Assembly (NCBI RefSeq): GCF_016101585.1
Contig: NZ_JACFQG010000001.1
Location: 496,001-560,000 of the forward strand
Source of the DNA: Bifidobacterium polysaccharolyticum
GTDB taxonomy: Bacteria > Actinomycetota > Actinomycetes > Actinomycetales > Bifidobacteriaceae
Direction: 5' to 3'
DNA: 64,000 bases
Part shown: positions 39,434 to 48,341 of the stretch, one piece after another
Layout of the letters: the number at the start of each line of letters is the position of its first letter
Position numbering within the stretch: the first letter of the stretch is position 1
Made by a program: the position numbers and the translations under genes
Notes under the pieces: model-generated
The model's input: the letters and a program-made list of their open reading frames with translations, nothing else
Told to the model about the DNA's origin: nothing
Database searches by the model: none

Positions 39434-39605
39434 TGCCGCTCCTTATCGATGTCAATCCGGACGGTTCCGGACGCTGCAAATCCATGGTAGAAAGCCAAAG
39501 CGGCCCCCGATAGTCCATTCGCCACTCTTTCACCAAGAAGCCAAGACCGCCCAGGCGCTAGGATGGTGGCGTACCAAGCATCAACGGCACTATGGAAGTG
39601 GGAGC

Positions 39606-40574
39606 ATGCATACGAACGAGATGATGGGCGGGGCCGTGCCCCGGACAGGACAGCAGTACAGCATCCGTCATGGGGACTACGAGGCGGTGGTGACCGAGCT
39701 GGGAGCCATCCTGCGTGTCCTGAAATACCGGGGAAAAGACCTGCTGGCCTCATTTGACCCGAATGGAACCGTACCCTGCAGCAACGGGAACGTGCTGGTA
39801 CCCTTCCCCAACCGGATCGAGGATGGCACCTACGAATTCCAGGGCCACACCTACACCCTGCCCATCGACGAGCATGACCGGAACACCGCCATTCACGGCT
39901 ACGGATACCGGGCCTACTGGCGGCTGCAAGCCCTGACCGAGGACTCCGTCAGCCTCTCCTGGCGGGTGCCAGACATGGGCGGATACCCCTTCGACGTGGT
40001 TGTCACCGTCACCTACACCCTGGACGACCAGGGGCTGACCATGACCACCCGGGCTCTGAACCTGGGCGATGATGCTGCACCCTGGGCCTTCGGCATCCAC
40101 CCCTGGCTAGCCAACGGCAAACAGGGCGTAGGTGACCAGATTCAGAAAGACAACGCTCCCTGCACCCTGTCCATTCCCTGCCGCACCCACGTGGTGGTCG
40201 ATCCCGACAGGCTGCTGCCCACCGGTACCGAACCCGTCCAAGGGCGAACAGATCTGCGCCAGGGCCCTGCGCTGGGTGAGGATGCGGACTTCGACGATGC
40301 CTGGACTGATGTGGAGCGGGACGACGACGGCACTTGCTCGGCCTGGTTCACCAGGCCGGACGGCATCCGAATTCAGCTCTGGGGCGATGAGACCATCACC
40401 TCATGGCAGGTCTGCACTGGAACCGGCTTTGACGCGGGCATGCGCCCGGCCGGTGTTGCCGTGGAGCCCATGACCGCCTACGCCAACGCCTTCAGAACTG
40501 GTCGGAATCTGGTCATTCTGCAGCCTGCAGCCGTCTACACCACCCAGGTGGGTTACCGGGCACAAGAGGTCTGA
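39606..40574 (+). CDS. Aldose 1-epimerase family protein
   Basis: A 322-residue galactose-mutarotase-like enzyme. It shows the family's LVPFPNRIEDGTYEF block, the histidine motif IHGYGYRAYW, and WAFGIHPWL; substrate could be galactose or glucose anomers. The frame is open from 39327, over ispH, but ATG 39606 (MHTNEMMGG) with GGGAG is a better start; ATG 39621 is another option. No sugar genes are adjacent. Confidence 0.88.
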   Translation: MHTNEMMGGAVPRTGQQYSIRHGDYEAVVTELGAILRVLKYRGKDLLASFDPNGTVPCSNGNVLVPFPNRIEDGTYEFQGHTYTLPIDEHDRNTAIHGYGYRAYWRLQALTEDSVSLSWRVPDMGGYPFDVVVTVTYTLDDQGLTMTTRALNLGDDAAPWAFGIHPWLANGKQGVGDQIQKDNAPCTLSIPCRTHVVVDPDRLLPTGTEPVQGRTDLRQGPALGEDADFDDAWTDVERDDDGTCSAWFTRPDGIRIQLWGDETITSWQVCTGTGFDAGMRPAGVAVEPMTAYANAFRTGRNLVILQPAAVYTTQVGYRAQEV

Positions 40575-40587
40575 ACAGCCTGGTTGG

Positions 40588-40617
40588 TCGACAAAGGTCA
40601 GCCCGGTGTGCGATAAT
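40588..40617 (+). promoter_or_regulatory. bL37 promoter
   Basis: An extended -10 (TGCGATAAT, GATAAT at 40612-40617) with TCGACA 18 bases upstream gives a short leader to the bL37 start at 40660. Confidence 0.55.
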
Positions 40618-40659
40618 CGGCAAGGCTTATAGGTTCATCAGAAGCAAAGGAGTCCAATC

Positions 40660-40734
40660 ATGGGCATGCGCGGACGCAAGCGCAGGGATCGCCGCAAGAA
40701 GGCCGCCAATCACGGCAAGAGGCCGAACACCTGA
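40660..40734 (+). CDS. 50S ribosomal protein bL37 (24 residues)
   Basis: A 24-residue, very basic peptide: MGMRGRKRRDRRKK followed by the C-terminal AANHGKRPNT. Its length and the ending ANHGKRPN match what I recall of actinobacterial bL37, first seen in mycobacterial ribosome structures. AAAGGAG precedes the ATG, a promoter lies upstream and a strong terminator follows, so it is a complete single-gene unit. It is too short for ordinary ORF calling. The family match is from memory of the motif and not a search. Confidence 0.8.
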   Translation: MGMRGRKRRDRRKKAANHGKRPNT

Positions 40735-40741
40735 TCGTCTG

Positions 40742-40768
40742 CCCCGGCACCAACGGTGCCGGGGTTTT
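40742..40768 (+). terminator. Terminator of bL37
   Basis: A perfect 10-bp stem (CCCCGGCACC, loop AAC, GGTGCCGGGG) is followed by TTTT, seven bases past the bL37 stop. Confidence 0.9.
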
Positions 40769-40780
40769 GCATATATACAT

Positions 40781-40815
40781 AAAAAAAAAACCATGGCTGC
40801 ATAAGCATGGCCATG
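40781..40815 (-). terminator. Terminator of the sigH operon
   Basis: On the minus strand a bulged hairpin (CATGGC-CA-TGC, loop TTAT, GCA-GCCATG) is followed by ten T. It faces the bL37 terminator and lies about 75 bases past the stop of the last gene of the sigH operon. Confidence 0.8.
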
Positions 40816-40890
40816 ATCCCTGCAATAGCCTGAACAGTCGGATAGAACCGTCGTACCGCCAAGGAATCGACGGGATCTACCTAACTGAAT

Positions 40891-41178
40891 CTACTTGTCC
40901 GTAGTGCGTTCCGTGGTCCCCTGCTCCAGTTCATCCATCTGATCGAACATGTGCCTGAGCCGGTCCAGCAGGCAGTCCGGAGCGCATTCGGGACGCAGAT
41001 ACCGACGCAACTCCTCGATGACCATGCGCTCCCGCTCGTCGCAGCAGGAATCCGGATCGAAGCAGTCGCTAGGATCAACGCAGGAGGCATCCTGGTAGAT
41101 GCGAAGGCTGGTGTGGGTCACCCTGACAGAGCCGCCGTCATCGTATGCGTAGTGACTCATCTCCACGCGTCCGTCCAT
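40891..41178 (-). CDS. Cysteine-rich small protein, possible anti-sigma factor of SigH
   Basis: About 95 residues. The central part has five cysteines (ASCVDPSDCFDPDSCCDE), followed by a helical part (EELRRYLRPECAPDCLLDRL, then RHMFDQMDELEQ). Position directly downstream of sigH and the helical pattern ending near a His suggest an RsrA/ZAS anti-sigma relation, but the HxxxCxxC zinc motif is not intact: the residues after His are M-F-D-Q-M-D-E. The start is unclear: GTG 41190, ATG 41178 (AGGAAG and CAGGAG upstream) or ATG 41160. It could alternatively be an unrelated small metal-binding protein. Confidence 0.65.
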   Translation of the reverse strand: MDGRVEMSHYAYDDGGSVRVTHTSLRIYQDASCVDPSDCFDPDSCCDERERMVIEELRRYLRPECAPDCLLDRLRHMFDQMDELEQGTTERTTDK

Positions 41179-41217
41179 GCTCCTGCCCACTTCCTGATAC
41201 CCGATCTTCGGGGGCCC

Positions 41218-41892
41218 TCAATGCCCCTTGCTGCTGATCTCTTTTTTTATACTAGGCCTGACCTCAACAGGTCCATGGCGTTCCGCTGAGGGCTTGCCTG
41301 CAGCCCCGCGCTCCTGCTGGTAGCCACGCTCCTTGGCATACCGCTCCAGCTCCTGGCGTAACTGCGAGCGCGCACGATTCAGTCGGCTCATGACTGTGCC
41401 GATCTTGATGCCCTCCTCGTCGGCGACCTGTTGGTAGCTCTTGCCATCGATGGCAGCGTCGATGAAGACCCGCCGGCGTTCCGGACTGAGCCGATTCAGC
41501 GCGGCCATGATCTCCTCGGGGGCGAAGGTCTCCATGTATTCCTGCTCAGCGGATTTGAGCCCTTCGGACCCGTGCTCCGATGCCGAATAAATATCCCAGT
41601 CGTTGTACTCGCCAGTCGAGTCGTTGGCCCTTTGCGGACGCCGCTTGGCCTTGTGATACTGATTGAAGTAGGCGTTGCGCTCGATGGTGGTCATCCAGGC
41701 CTCGAAATTGCTGCCGGGTTGGAAGCGGTCGAAGGCCTTGAATCCGCGCTCGAAAGTATCCTGAACCAGATCCTGGGCATCGTCGGGGTTGTTGGTTAGG
41801 CGCATGGCCTGTCGGTAAAGCACATCGACCGCAGGCATGGCCAGGGCCTCGAATTGACGTTTTCTGCTTTCGAGTTTGCTGGTATCTGCCAC
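41218..41892 (-). CDS. sigH: ECF-type RNA polymerase sigma factor, SigH/SigR-like
   Basis: A 224-residue sigma factor. Region 2 has TNNPDDAQDLVQDTFERGFKAF and FEAWMTTIERNAYFNQYHKA, closely patterned on actinobacterial SigR/SigH; region 4 has LSPERRRVFIDAAIDGKSYQ and the helix-turn-helix GIKIGTVMSRLNRARSQL. In relatives this sigma factor controls thiol-oxidative stress genes. The C-terminus carries a charged tail of about 30 residues. Start is GTG 41892 with AGGGGG close by. A SigH promoter signature (GGAA, about 18 bases, GTT) was not found upstream. Confidence 0.9.
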   Translation of the reverse strand: MADTSKLESRKRQFEALAMPAVDVLYRQAMRLTNNPDDAQDLVQDTFERGFKAFDRFQPGSNFEAWMTTIERNAYFNQYHKAKRRPQRANDSTGEYNDWDIYSASEHGSEGLKSAEQEYMETFAPEEIMAALNRLSPERRRVFIDAAIDGKSYQQVADEEGIKIGTVMSRLNRARSQLRQELERYAKERGYQQERGAAGKPSAERHGPVEVRPSIKKEISSKGH

Positions 41893-41992
41893 ACCCCCTA
41901 TTGTGCCATCCCCCCTCGCCCGTCGCGGCTCCGACCCGGTCGCGGGCCGGTCGCTCCTCGGTTACCATAAAGACTGAGGAGAAATCACGCTT

Positions 41993-42751
41993 ATGGAAAA
42001 CACCGAGTACACAAGCATGGAGCAGGCGCTTCAGTCAGCCCCGCAACAGGAGGGGTCGACACGCCTAGGGGACTCCTGGCTTCTGGGGTTCGACACCGAG
42101 ACCACGGGCACCAAACCAGGCAAGGACGGCATTGTTTCGGCCAGTCTGGTTCTGCGTGACCCGACCAAGGGCTACGCAGGGGATGTAGTAGCCACCTGGA
42201 TAGTCAATCCGCATCGGCATATCAGCAAGGGGGCCAGCAGGGTCAACGGGTTCACCGATGATCAGCTGGCCACTGAGGGCATGGAGCCTGAGCTGGCCAC
42301 CGAGCAGATGGCCGGATTCATCGCCCGCGCCCAGAACAAGCGCATCCCCCTGCTGGCCTACAACGCCCCCTTCGACGTGCAGATGCTGGACGGGGACATC
42401 GCCCACTGGTGCGCAGGGTCAGTCAAGCCCCTGAGCGAGGGGAATCTGCTGGTGGTGGACCCTCTGGTCCTGGACAGGGAGATCTCCCACCGGTCGGGCC
42501 GCCGCACCCTGGGAATGACCAGCGAGTACTACGGCGTCATCCCCCATGGCAACTTCCACAATGCCACGGCGGATACGGTGGCGGCCGTGGATCTGATCAA
42601 GCCCATGACCACCCTCTTCCCCCAGGTGGCCCGAATCACCATGGACTCCCTTATGGACTGGCAGCGGCAGGCACAGGCCAAGTGGCGGGACCAGTTCAAC
42701 CAGCACCTGATCTCACAAGGGCGCCGACCGGTCACTGACACCTGGCTCTGA
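41993..42751 (+). CDS. DnaQ-like 3'-5' exonuclease
   Basis: A 252-residue DEDD-type exonuclease: FDTETTGTKPGKDGIV (first Asp and Glu), ASRVNGFTDDQL, YNAPFDVQMLDGD (third acidic residue) and HNATADTVAAVDLI with the final His and Asp. It resembles the proofreading subunit domain of DNA polymerase III, but stands alone and could instead act in RNA or DNA repair. GAGGAGA is about ten bases before ATG 41993. It is divergent from sigH. Confidence 0.88.
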   Translation: MENTEYTSMEQALQSAPQQEGSTRLGDSWLLGFDTETTGTKPGKDGIVSASLVLRDPTKGYAGDVVATWIVNPHRHISKGASRVNGFTDDQLATEGMEPELATEQMAGFIARAQNKRIPLLAYNAPFDVQMLDGDIAHWCAGSVKPLSEGNLLVVDPLVLDREISHRSGRRTLGMTSEYYGVIPHGNFHNATADTVAAVDLIKPMTTLFPQVARITMDSLMDWQRQAQAKWRDQFNQHLISQGRRPVTDTWL

Positions 42752-42881
42752 CCCCGGCCCTGACGTCCACTGGCCTCTGCCTGGAAATGCAGAGCAAGGG
42801 GCGGTCATGATGAGCGGCTACCCGCATTTGACCATTCAGTCAAAGGGTCGCCGGACCCGCCTTCTTCGGCCTCAACGGGGT

Positions 42882-42887
42882 TATAGA
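42882..42887 (+). promoter_or_regulatory. Possible -10 box of the MurE-like gene
   Basis: TATAGA at 42882-42887 lies about 70 bases before the start. No convincing -35 element is visible. In the same 204-base gap a 6-bp hairpin (CTCTGC/GCAGAG, 42775-42794) follows the exonuclease gene. Confidence 0.3.
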
Positions 42888-42956
42888 CTTGGGTCTGGTC
42901 TCGGTCAGATCTCCTATCGGGACAGGCACAACCCAACGGACAAGGGGGAAGACGGC

Positions 42957-44525
42957 ATGGCGCTGACGATGGCTTCGACCTTGGAGCTACTGCACGAACA
43001 TGATCAACTGCGCGAGGTGATCCAAGGCGACCGGTGGACTTTGGATTCGCCCAAGGATATCCAGCCATCCAGGCCTTTCACCGATGTCACCTACGACACC
43101 CGTCAGGCGGGACCTGGCAGCCTGCTCTTCTGCAAGGGACACTTCCTGCCTGAATATCTGGATTCCTGCGGCCCTGAAGGACCGGCGGCCTACGTGGCCC
43201 AGCAGGACCTGTCCGCACACACCAAAGCTCCGGGTATCATCGTCAACGACGTGCGCAAATCCATGAGCCTGCTGGCCTCAGCCTTCTATGGCCGTCCCCA
43301 GGACCGGCTGACCCTGGTGGGAATCACCGGCACCAAGGGCAAGACCACCACTGCCTACTTCCTGCAGGCCATGCTCTCCAGGCTCTCCGGGGGCCACGCC
43401 GCCCTGCTCTCCTCGGTGGACAACTGCCTGGACGGCCGACACTATCAGGAATCCCAGTTGACCACCCCCGAGTCGCTGGACCTCTTCCGCATGATGCGCC
43501 ATGCGGTGGATGCGGGCATGCGCTACATGGTCATGGAGGTCTCCTCCCAGGCCTACAAGGTGGACCGGGTCTATGGGCTGACCTTCGATCTGGGAGCATT
43601 CCTGAACATCTCCCCAGACCACATCAGCCCCATCGAGCATCCCAGTTTTGAGGACTATTTCTACTGCAAGCGCCGCATAACCTACAACAGCCGGCAGCTG
43701 GTCCTGGGAGCCGATGCGCGCGGAGCCGACCTGATCCGTCAGGATGCCCGCGCCGCCGGAGTTCCAGTGACCACCTTCGGCGATGGAACCCGACAGGCCG
43801 ACTTCCTGGTCCGCAAGGCTCCCGGTGAGGGCGACGACTACCTGATAGGGCCCTCCGACGGAGCCCTGCGACCGGTCAGTCTGTCCATGGACGGGGATTT
43901 CAACGCCTTGAACGCGGCCGCCGCCCTGGCCATGCTGACCCGTCTGGGTCTGGAGCCTGATTCCGGAGCCATCCAGGCCATGGGGAACGTCAGAATCGCC
44001 GGCAGGATGGAACGCTTCAAGGCCGACAACCGGGTGGTTTACGTCGACTACGCCCACAACAAGGCCTCGGTCACAGCTCTTCTGAATTTTGTAGATGAGC
44101 GCTACGGCGAGCGTAAACCCCTGATTACTCTGGTTTCCGGTTCCGCTGGCGGAAAGGCCATCGATCGCAGGGAGGGCATCGTCAGCGCCGCTCAGGACCG
44201 TGTCGATCGCCTGATCCTGACCGCCGACGATGAGGACGGAGAGAGCTCGGACCAGGTGGACCAGCAGATGCTGGGCTTCGTGACCAATCCGAACCTGGAT
44301 GTCAGCATCGAGCCGGACAGGACCCAGGCCATCAAGCAGGCCGTAGGGGATCCAGGCCAGCCAAGGGACCGTTTACGCGTCACCCTGGTCATCGGCAAAG
44401 GCGAGGAACGCTGGATCAAGAAGGACGGCAGCCACGTGCCCTATGAGGGCGACGACCATGTGGTAGCTCGCCTGCTGGGTACGAAAAGCTACAATCTGGG
44501 AGCCACCGGAACAGCCCGAGGATGA
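42957..44525 (+). CDS. MurE-like UDP-MurNAc-tripeptide ligase
   Basis: A 522-residue Mur ligase. ATP is bound by GITGTKGKTTT (122-132); the middle domain has TTPESLDLFRMMRHAVDAG, MEVSSQAYKVDRV, LGAFLNISPDHISPIEHPSFEDYF and the carbamylated-lysine region YCKRRI. The C-terminal domain contains VDYAHNKASVTALLNFV, then GSAGGKAIDRREGIV. Where DAP-adding MurE enzymes have DNPR, this one reads TADDEDGES, which fits another amino acid as substrate. Start ATG 42957 follows AAGGGGGAA; the frame is open from 42807 without homology. No mur genes are adjacent. Confidence 0.88.
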   Translation: MALTMASTLELLHEHDQLREVIQGDRWTLDSPKDIQPSRPFTDVTYDTRQAGPGSLLFCKGHFLPEYLDSCGPEGPAAYVAQQDLSAHTKAPGIIVNDVRKSMSLLASAFYGRPQDRLTLVGITGTKGKTTTAYFLQAMLSRLSGGHAALLSSVDNCLDGRHYQESQLTTPESLDLFRMMRHAVDAGMRYMVMEVSSQAYKVDRVYGLTFDLGAFLNISPDHISPIEHPSFEDYFYCKRRITYNSRQLVLGADARGADLIRQDARAAGVPVTTFGDGTRQADFLVRKAPGEGDDYLIGPSDGALRPVSLSMDGDFNALNAAAALAMLTRLGLEPDSGAIQAMGNVRIAGRMERFKADNRVVYVDYAHNKASVTALLNFVDERYGERKPLITLVSGSAGGKAIDRREGIVSAAQDRVDRLILTADDEDGESSDQVDQQMLGFVTNPNLDVSIEPDRTQAIKQAVGDPGQPRDRLRVTLVIGKGEERWIKKDGSHVPYEGDDHVVARLLGTKSYNLGATGTARG

Positions 44526-44702
44526 CTATCCCGACAAGCCCCTAAGACGGAAATCCGATGCCCCGTGGCAGAACGGGACGCACAGCCACCTGGCAGGTGG
44601 TTTCAAATAAATCAAAGAATTCCAGCCGGTCATACAGGGCAGAGAAGGATCCCGCCATGCCGCAGCGGCCCATCGTGGACTCTCAGGCGGTCCTGACACA
44701 GG

Positions 44703-47700
44703 TCAACCTTGATCGGGCTCGGACTCTTCGCGACCTGAACGATCCGGATCCTTCAGCCGCTGAGAGATGACGGCCGTCACCCCGTCACCCCGCATGGTGA
44801 CCCCATAGAGAGCGTCAGCGATGCCCATGGTCCGCTGCTGGTGGGTGATGATGATCAGCTGGGCATGCTCCCGCAGCTGCTCGAAGGCCTTGAGCAGCCT
44901 GGTCAGGTTCACGTCGTCCAGGGCGGCCTCGACCTCGTCCATGACATAGAAGGGGCTGGGCCGGGCCGTGAAGATGGCCAGAAGCAGAGCCAAGGCTGTC
45001 AGCGACCGCTCTCCACCCGAAAGCAGGGATAACCTGCGGACCTTCTTGCCGGCCGGGCTGGCCTCGACCAGAACGCCGGTGGTCAGCAGGTCGTCCGGAT
45101 CCTCCAGCCGCAGTCGCCCGCGCCCGCCTGGGAAGAGGGTAGCGAAGACACGCTCGAAAGCCTGGGCGGTGTCGTCAAAGGCCTCCTTGAAGACTGTGAC
45201 CATGGTCGAATCCAGATCCTTGACCAAGGCCATCAGGTCATCCCGTGAACCTATTACATCCTGACGCTGCTCGTGCAAGTAGCGGTTGCGGGACTCTAGA
45301 GCCTCGTATTCCTCGGTGGCCAGCGGGTTGACCTTGCCCAGGGCCGCCAGGTCCCGCTTGGCCTTGGCCAGCCGTTTCTCCTGCTCACTGCGCTGGTAGG
45401 GCACTGTTTTGAAAGCTGGCAAATCCCCATCTTCGCCCATCCCCTCCTGGTCCAGGGGCACCGGGTTGCCATCGTCATCCAGGACGGGAACCGGATGATC
45501 TGGGCCGTATTCGCGGATCAGTTCCTCCGGCTCCATGCCCAGGTCATCCTGGATGCGCTGACGCAGACGACCATCTTCACCTGCCAGACGCTCCCGCTCC
45601 AGGTCCAGACCGTGCTCATCCTGGCGCAGACCGGCCACCTTGGGTTCCAGAGCGTCCCTGCTGGCACGCAGATCTGTCAGTTCCTTGTCATGGGCCGAGG
45701 CCTTGGCCCTGAGCTGATCCCGGCGGCGGGCAACACGCTCCATCCTCTCCTTGATCAGCTGGGCCAGCAGGTCTGCCCTGAGAGCGATCAGCCCCAGGGA
45801 AGCCATGCCAGCCTTGCGCCGACGATTCTCCTCACCTATTCGCTGACGACGGCGTTCGGCCTGCTCGGCCTGATCCCGCAGCAGATCGATCTGACGCAGC
45901 AGGGAGGCATGCCGCCGATCGCTCTCGGTCCAGGTCAGCTTGGCTTCCATCTCGGCGGTGCGGGCCTGGTCCAGAGCCGTCTCCAATTCATGTTGCCGGT
46001 CTTCCATGCCCTCCGGGTCATCAGAGTCAGACTCCCCGTCCTCCTGGGCACGGGCCAGGCCGGTCTTGAGATCTTCCAGTTTGAGTTCGTGGGTGCGCAC
46101 CTGGTCGCGCACCTGGGCCAGCCGATCATCCAGATCCTTGACTCCGGCCTGGGCTCGATCAGACTCCTTGCGGGCTGCCGCCAGCTCCCGGGCGGCCTGC
46201 TCGGCCTTGACCCGGGCCTCAGTGCACTGGTTGCGCGCCTCCTGAAGCTTCTGCTCTGCCTGCTCAAGGACGGCACGTGCCGCTTCCATCTGAGGCTGCA
46301 GTGTTTTGGATTCCTCCTGGAGGGCCTCCACCTGCGCCAGGGCCTTATCCTTACGCGCGGTCAGCGCCAAATCACTGGTGGCTGGAGCGGATCCGCCTAC
46401 GGCGCCTACCCGGTCGTAGAGGTCGCCCAGGCGAGTCAGCGCCTGTTGCCATCCGTCTTCCAGGGCATGATGGGCCTGATCAACGTCATCGACGGCAGCT
46501 GTAGCGGCCAGCAGACTGCGGACAGCATCCAGCACCCCCTGGGCCCGGTCAGGATCGGCAGGATGTTCCCGCAGGGTTACCAGATCAGCGGCCGACCGCC
46601 ATGGGCCGTCACCAGGCCTTACGCCTGCGCCCTTGATCGGGCCTGATGCCGAGATCAGCGCGGCGCGTCCCAAGCGATCCTGACGGGCCCGCTCCAGGAT
46701 CTGGTCGACCGTCTGCTCATCCTTGGCCACCAGGGCCGAGGCATAGTCATGCAGGGCCTGGGCCAGAGGCTCCTCCCAGCCGTCCTGTACTCGGACGAAG
46801 TCGGTCAGCAGGCCCAGCAGGGCCGGATCCCCGGCCTGGGACAGGGCCTCGCCGGCGCCGCGATGGTCCAGCGTGTCCGCCAAGGCATCAGCCTTGGCCT
46901 GAGCAGAGATGGCATCGGACTGAATTCGACGTTCCCGCTCCTGAAGATCGTTGAGTCTGCTGCGGGCCTGGTCCCTGACCTGACCCGCCTGATCCAGGGC
47001 CTGTCTGCCGTCCTGCTCAGGGTTTTCCTCCTGATTATCCAGGTCCCGCACCCGGTTTCTAGCACGCTCCAGGCCTTCCCTGACCTGACTCTGCTGGCGG
47101 GTCAGGTCGCGCTCACGCTGCCTGGAAAGTTCCAGGGCCGATTCCTCCTTGGCCACCAACTGCGCCAGGTCACCAAGCCGAGCCTGTCGCTTCCTGGCAG
47201 CCTGCCGCAGCTCGGTCATGGTCTGCCGGTGAGCGGCCAGCCGCCGCTCCAGATCCGCACGGGCTTGAACGCAGCCATCCAGGGCGATCCGGTCGGCTCC
47301 GACCCGGCCCTCCTCCTGGTCGGCCTGGCCCTTGAGCTCGTCAGCCCGCCGCCTGAGCACCCCAGGATCCTGACCCTGATCGGCCACCATGCCCGCCTCC
47401 AGCGAACGGCTGCGCTCCCTGGCCAGGGATGCCAGGGACCCGGCACGCTCACCGAGCTTGGTCAGGTCATTCCACTGCTGGTTGACCGCATCCAGGGCCG
47501 GACTGGACTGCCTATCCAACCCCTCCAGCTGTTCGATGCGCAGCTTGACCCTGGTCAGGTCCTCCTGTCCCCTGGCCAGCCGCCCCCGGGTCTCAACCAT
47601 CTGCGAGCGCAGATCCTCCAGCTTTTTCTGCGAAGTCAGAGCATCATCGGCATGGATACGAGCCTGGGCGTCCCGCATACTGACCTGGATCATGTCTGCC

Positions 47701-48341
47701 CGGCGGGAGACCTTGGCCTGGCGACCCAGCGGTCCCAACTGCCGATGAATCTCGCCAATCAGATCATCCAGACGGGAAAGGTTGGCCTCGGTGTTGGCCA
47801 GCTTGTGCAGGGCCCGTTCCTTGCGCTTGCGGTGCTTGAGGATGCCGGCCGCCTCCTCGATGAAAGCCCGATGGCCGGCGGGATCAGCCCGCAGGATGGC
47901 ATCCAGCCGCCCCTGGCCGACGATCACGTGCATCTGCTGCCCTAGCCCGGTGTCGCTGAGCAGCTCCTGGATGTCAAGCAGGCGGCAGTCGGAACCGTTG
48001 ATGGCGTATTCGGACCCGCCGTTGCGGTAGATGGTCCGGCTGATGGTGACCTCGGTGTAGTCGATATCCAAGGTCCGATCGGTGTTGTCGATGGTCAGGG
48101 TGACCTGCGCCCGGCCCAGCGGCGGCCTGGAGGAGGTGCCTGCGAAGATAACGTCCTCCATGGATCCGCCGCGCAGGCTTTTGGCCCCCTGCTCGCCCAT
48201 GACCCAAGCCAAAGCGTCGACTATGTTGGATTTGCCTGATCCGTTGGGGCCCACCACAGCGGTGATGCCCGGCTCGAAGCGCAGGGTGGTAGCCGAGGCG
48301 AAGGACTTGAAGCCCTTGAGGGTCAGCTCCTTGAGATACAT
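44703..48341 (-). CDS. smc: Chromosome segregation ATPase SMC
   Basis: A 1212-residue SMC. The N-terminal head has Walker A GPNGSGKSN (31-39) and DALAWVMGEQG; two long coiled coils flank a hinge (about residues 500-670, TDFVRVQDGWEEPLAQAL through DLYDRVGAVGG); the C-terminal head has LSGGERSLTALALLLAIF and Walker B FYVMDEVEAALDDVN. With ScpA and ScpB (26-27 kb) it forms condensin. ATG 48341 shares one base with the folC stop (TGATG), so the pair is coupled. Many long antisense frames here are shadows. Confidence 0.97.
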   Translation of the reverse strand: MYLKELTLKGFKSFASATTLRFEPGITAVVGPNGSGKSNIVDALAWVMGEQGAKSLRGGSMEDVIFAGTSSRPPLGRAQVTLTIDNTDRTLDIDYTEVTISRTIYRNGGSEYAINGSDCRLLDIQELLSDTGLGQQMHVIVGQGRLDAILRADPAGHRAFIEEAAGILKHRKRKERALHKLANTEANLSRLDDLIGEIHRQLGPLGRQAKVSRRADMIQVSMRDAQARIHADDALTSQKKLEDLRSQMVETRGRLARGQEDLTRVKLRIEQLEGLDRQSSPALDAVNQQWNDLTKLGERAGSLASLARERSRSLEAGMVADQGQDPGVLRRRADELKGQADQEEGRVGADRIALDGCVQARADLERRLAAHRQTMTELRQAARKRQARLGDLAQLVAKEESALELSRQRERDLTRQQSQVREGLERARNRVRDLDNQEENPEQDGRQALDQAGQVRDQARSRLNDLQERERRIQSDAISAQAKADALADTLDHRGAGEALSQAGDPALLGLLTDFVRVQDGWEEPLAQALHDYASALVAKDEQTVDQILERARQDRLGRAALISASGPIKGAGVRPGDGPWRSAADLVTLREHPADPDRAQGVLDAVRSLLAATAAVDDVDQAHHALEDGWQQALTRLGDLYDRVGAVGGSAPATSDLALTARKDKALAQVEALQEESKTLQPQMEAARAVLEQAEQKLQEARNQCTEARVKAEQAARELAAARKESDRAQAGVKDLDDRLAQVRDQVRTHELKLEDLKTGLARAQEDGESDSDDPEGMEDRQHELETALDQARTAEMEAKLTWTESDRRHASLLRQIDLLRDQAEQAERRRQRIGEENRRRKAGMASLGLIALRADLLAQLIKERMERVARRRDQLRAKASAHDKELTDLRASRDALEPKVAGLRQDEHGLDLERERLAGEDGRLRQRIQDDLGMEPEELIREYGPDHPVPVLDDDGNPVPLDQEGMGEDGDLPAFKTVPYQRSEQEKRLAKAKRDLAALGKVNPLATEEYEALESRNRYLHEQRQDVIGSRDDLMALVKDLDSTMVTVFKEAFDDTAQAFERVFATLFPGGRGRLRLEDPDDLLTTGVLVEASPAGKKVRRLSLLSGGERSLTALALLLAIFTARPSPFYVMDEVEAALDDVNLTRLLKAFEQLREHAQLIIITHQQRTMGIADALYGVTMRGDGVTAVISQRLKDPDRSGREESEPDQG

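Noticed and set aside
44558-44770. 70-residue plus-strand frame after the MurE-like gene
   Set aside because: Its last third is antisense to the 3' end of smc and it lacks a ribosome site and recognisable sequence.
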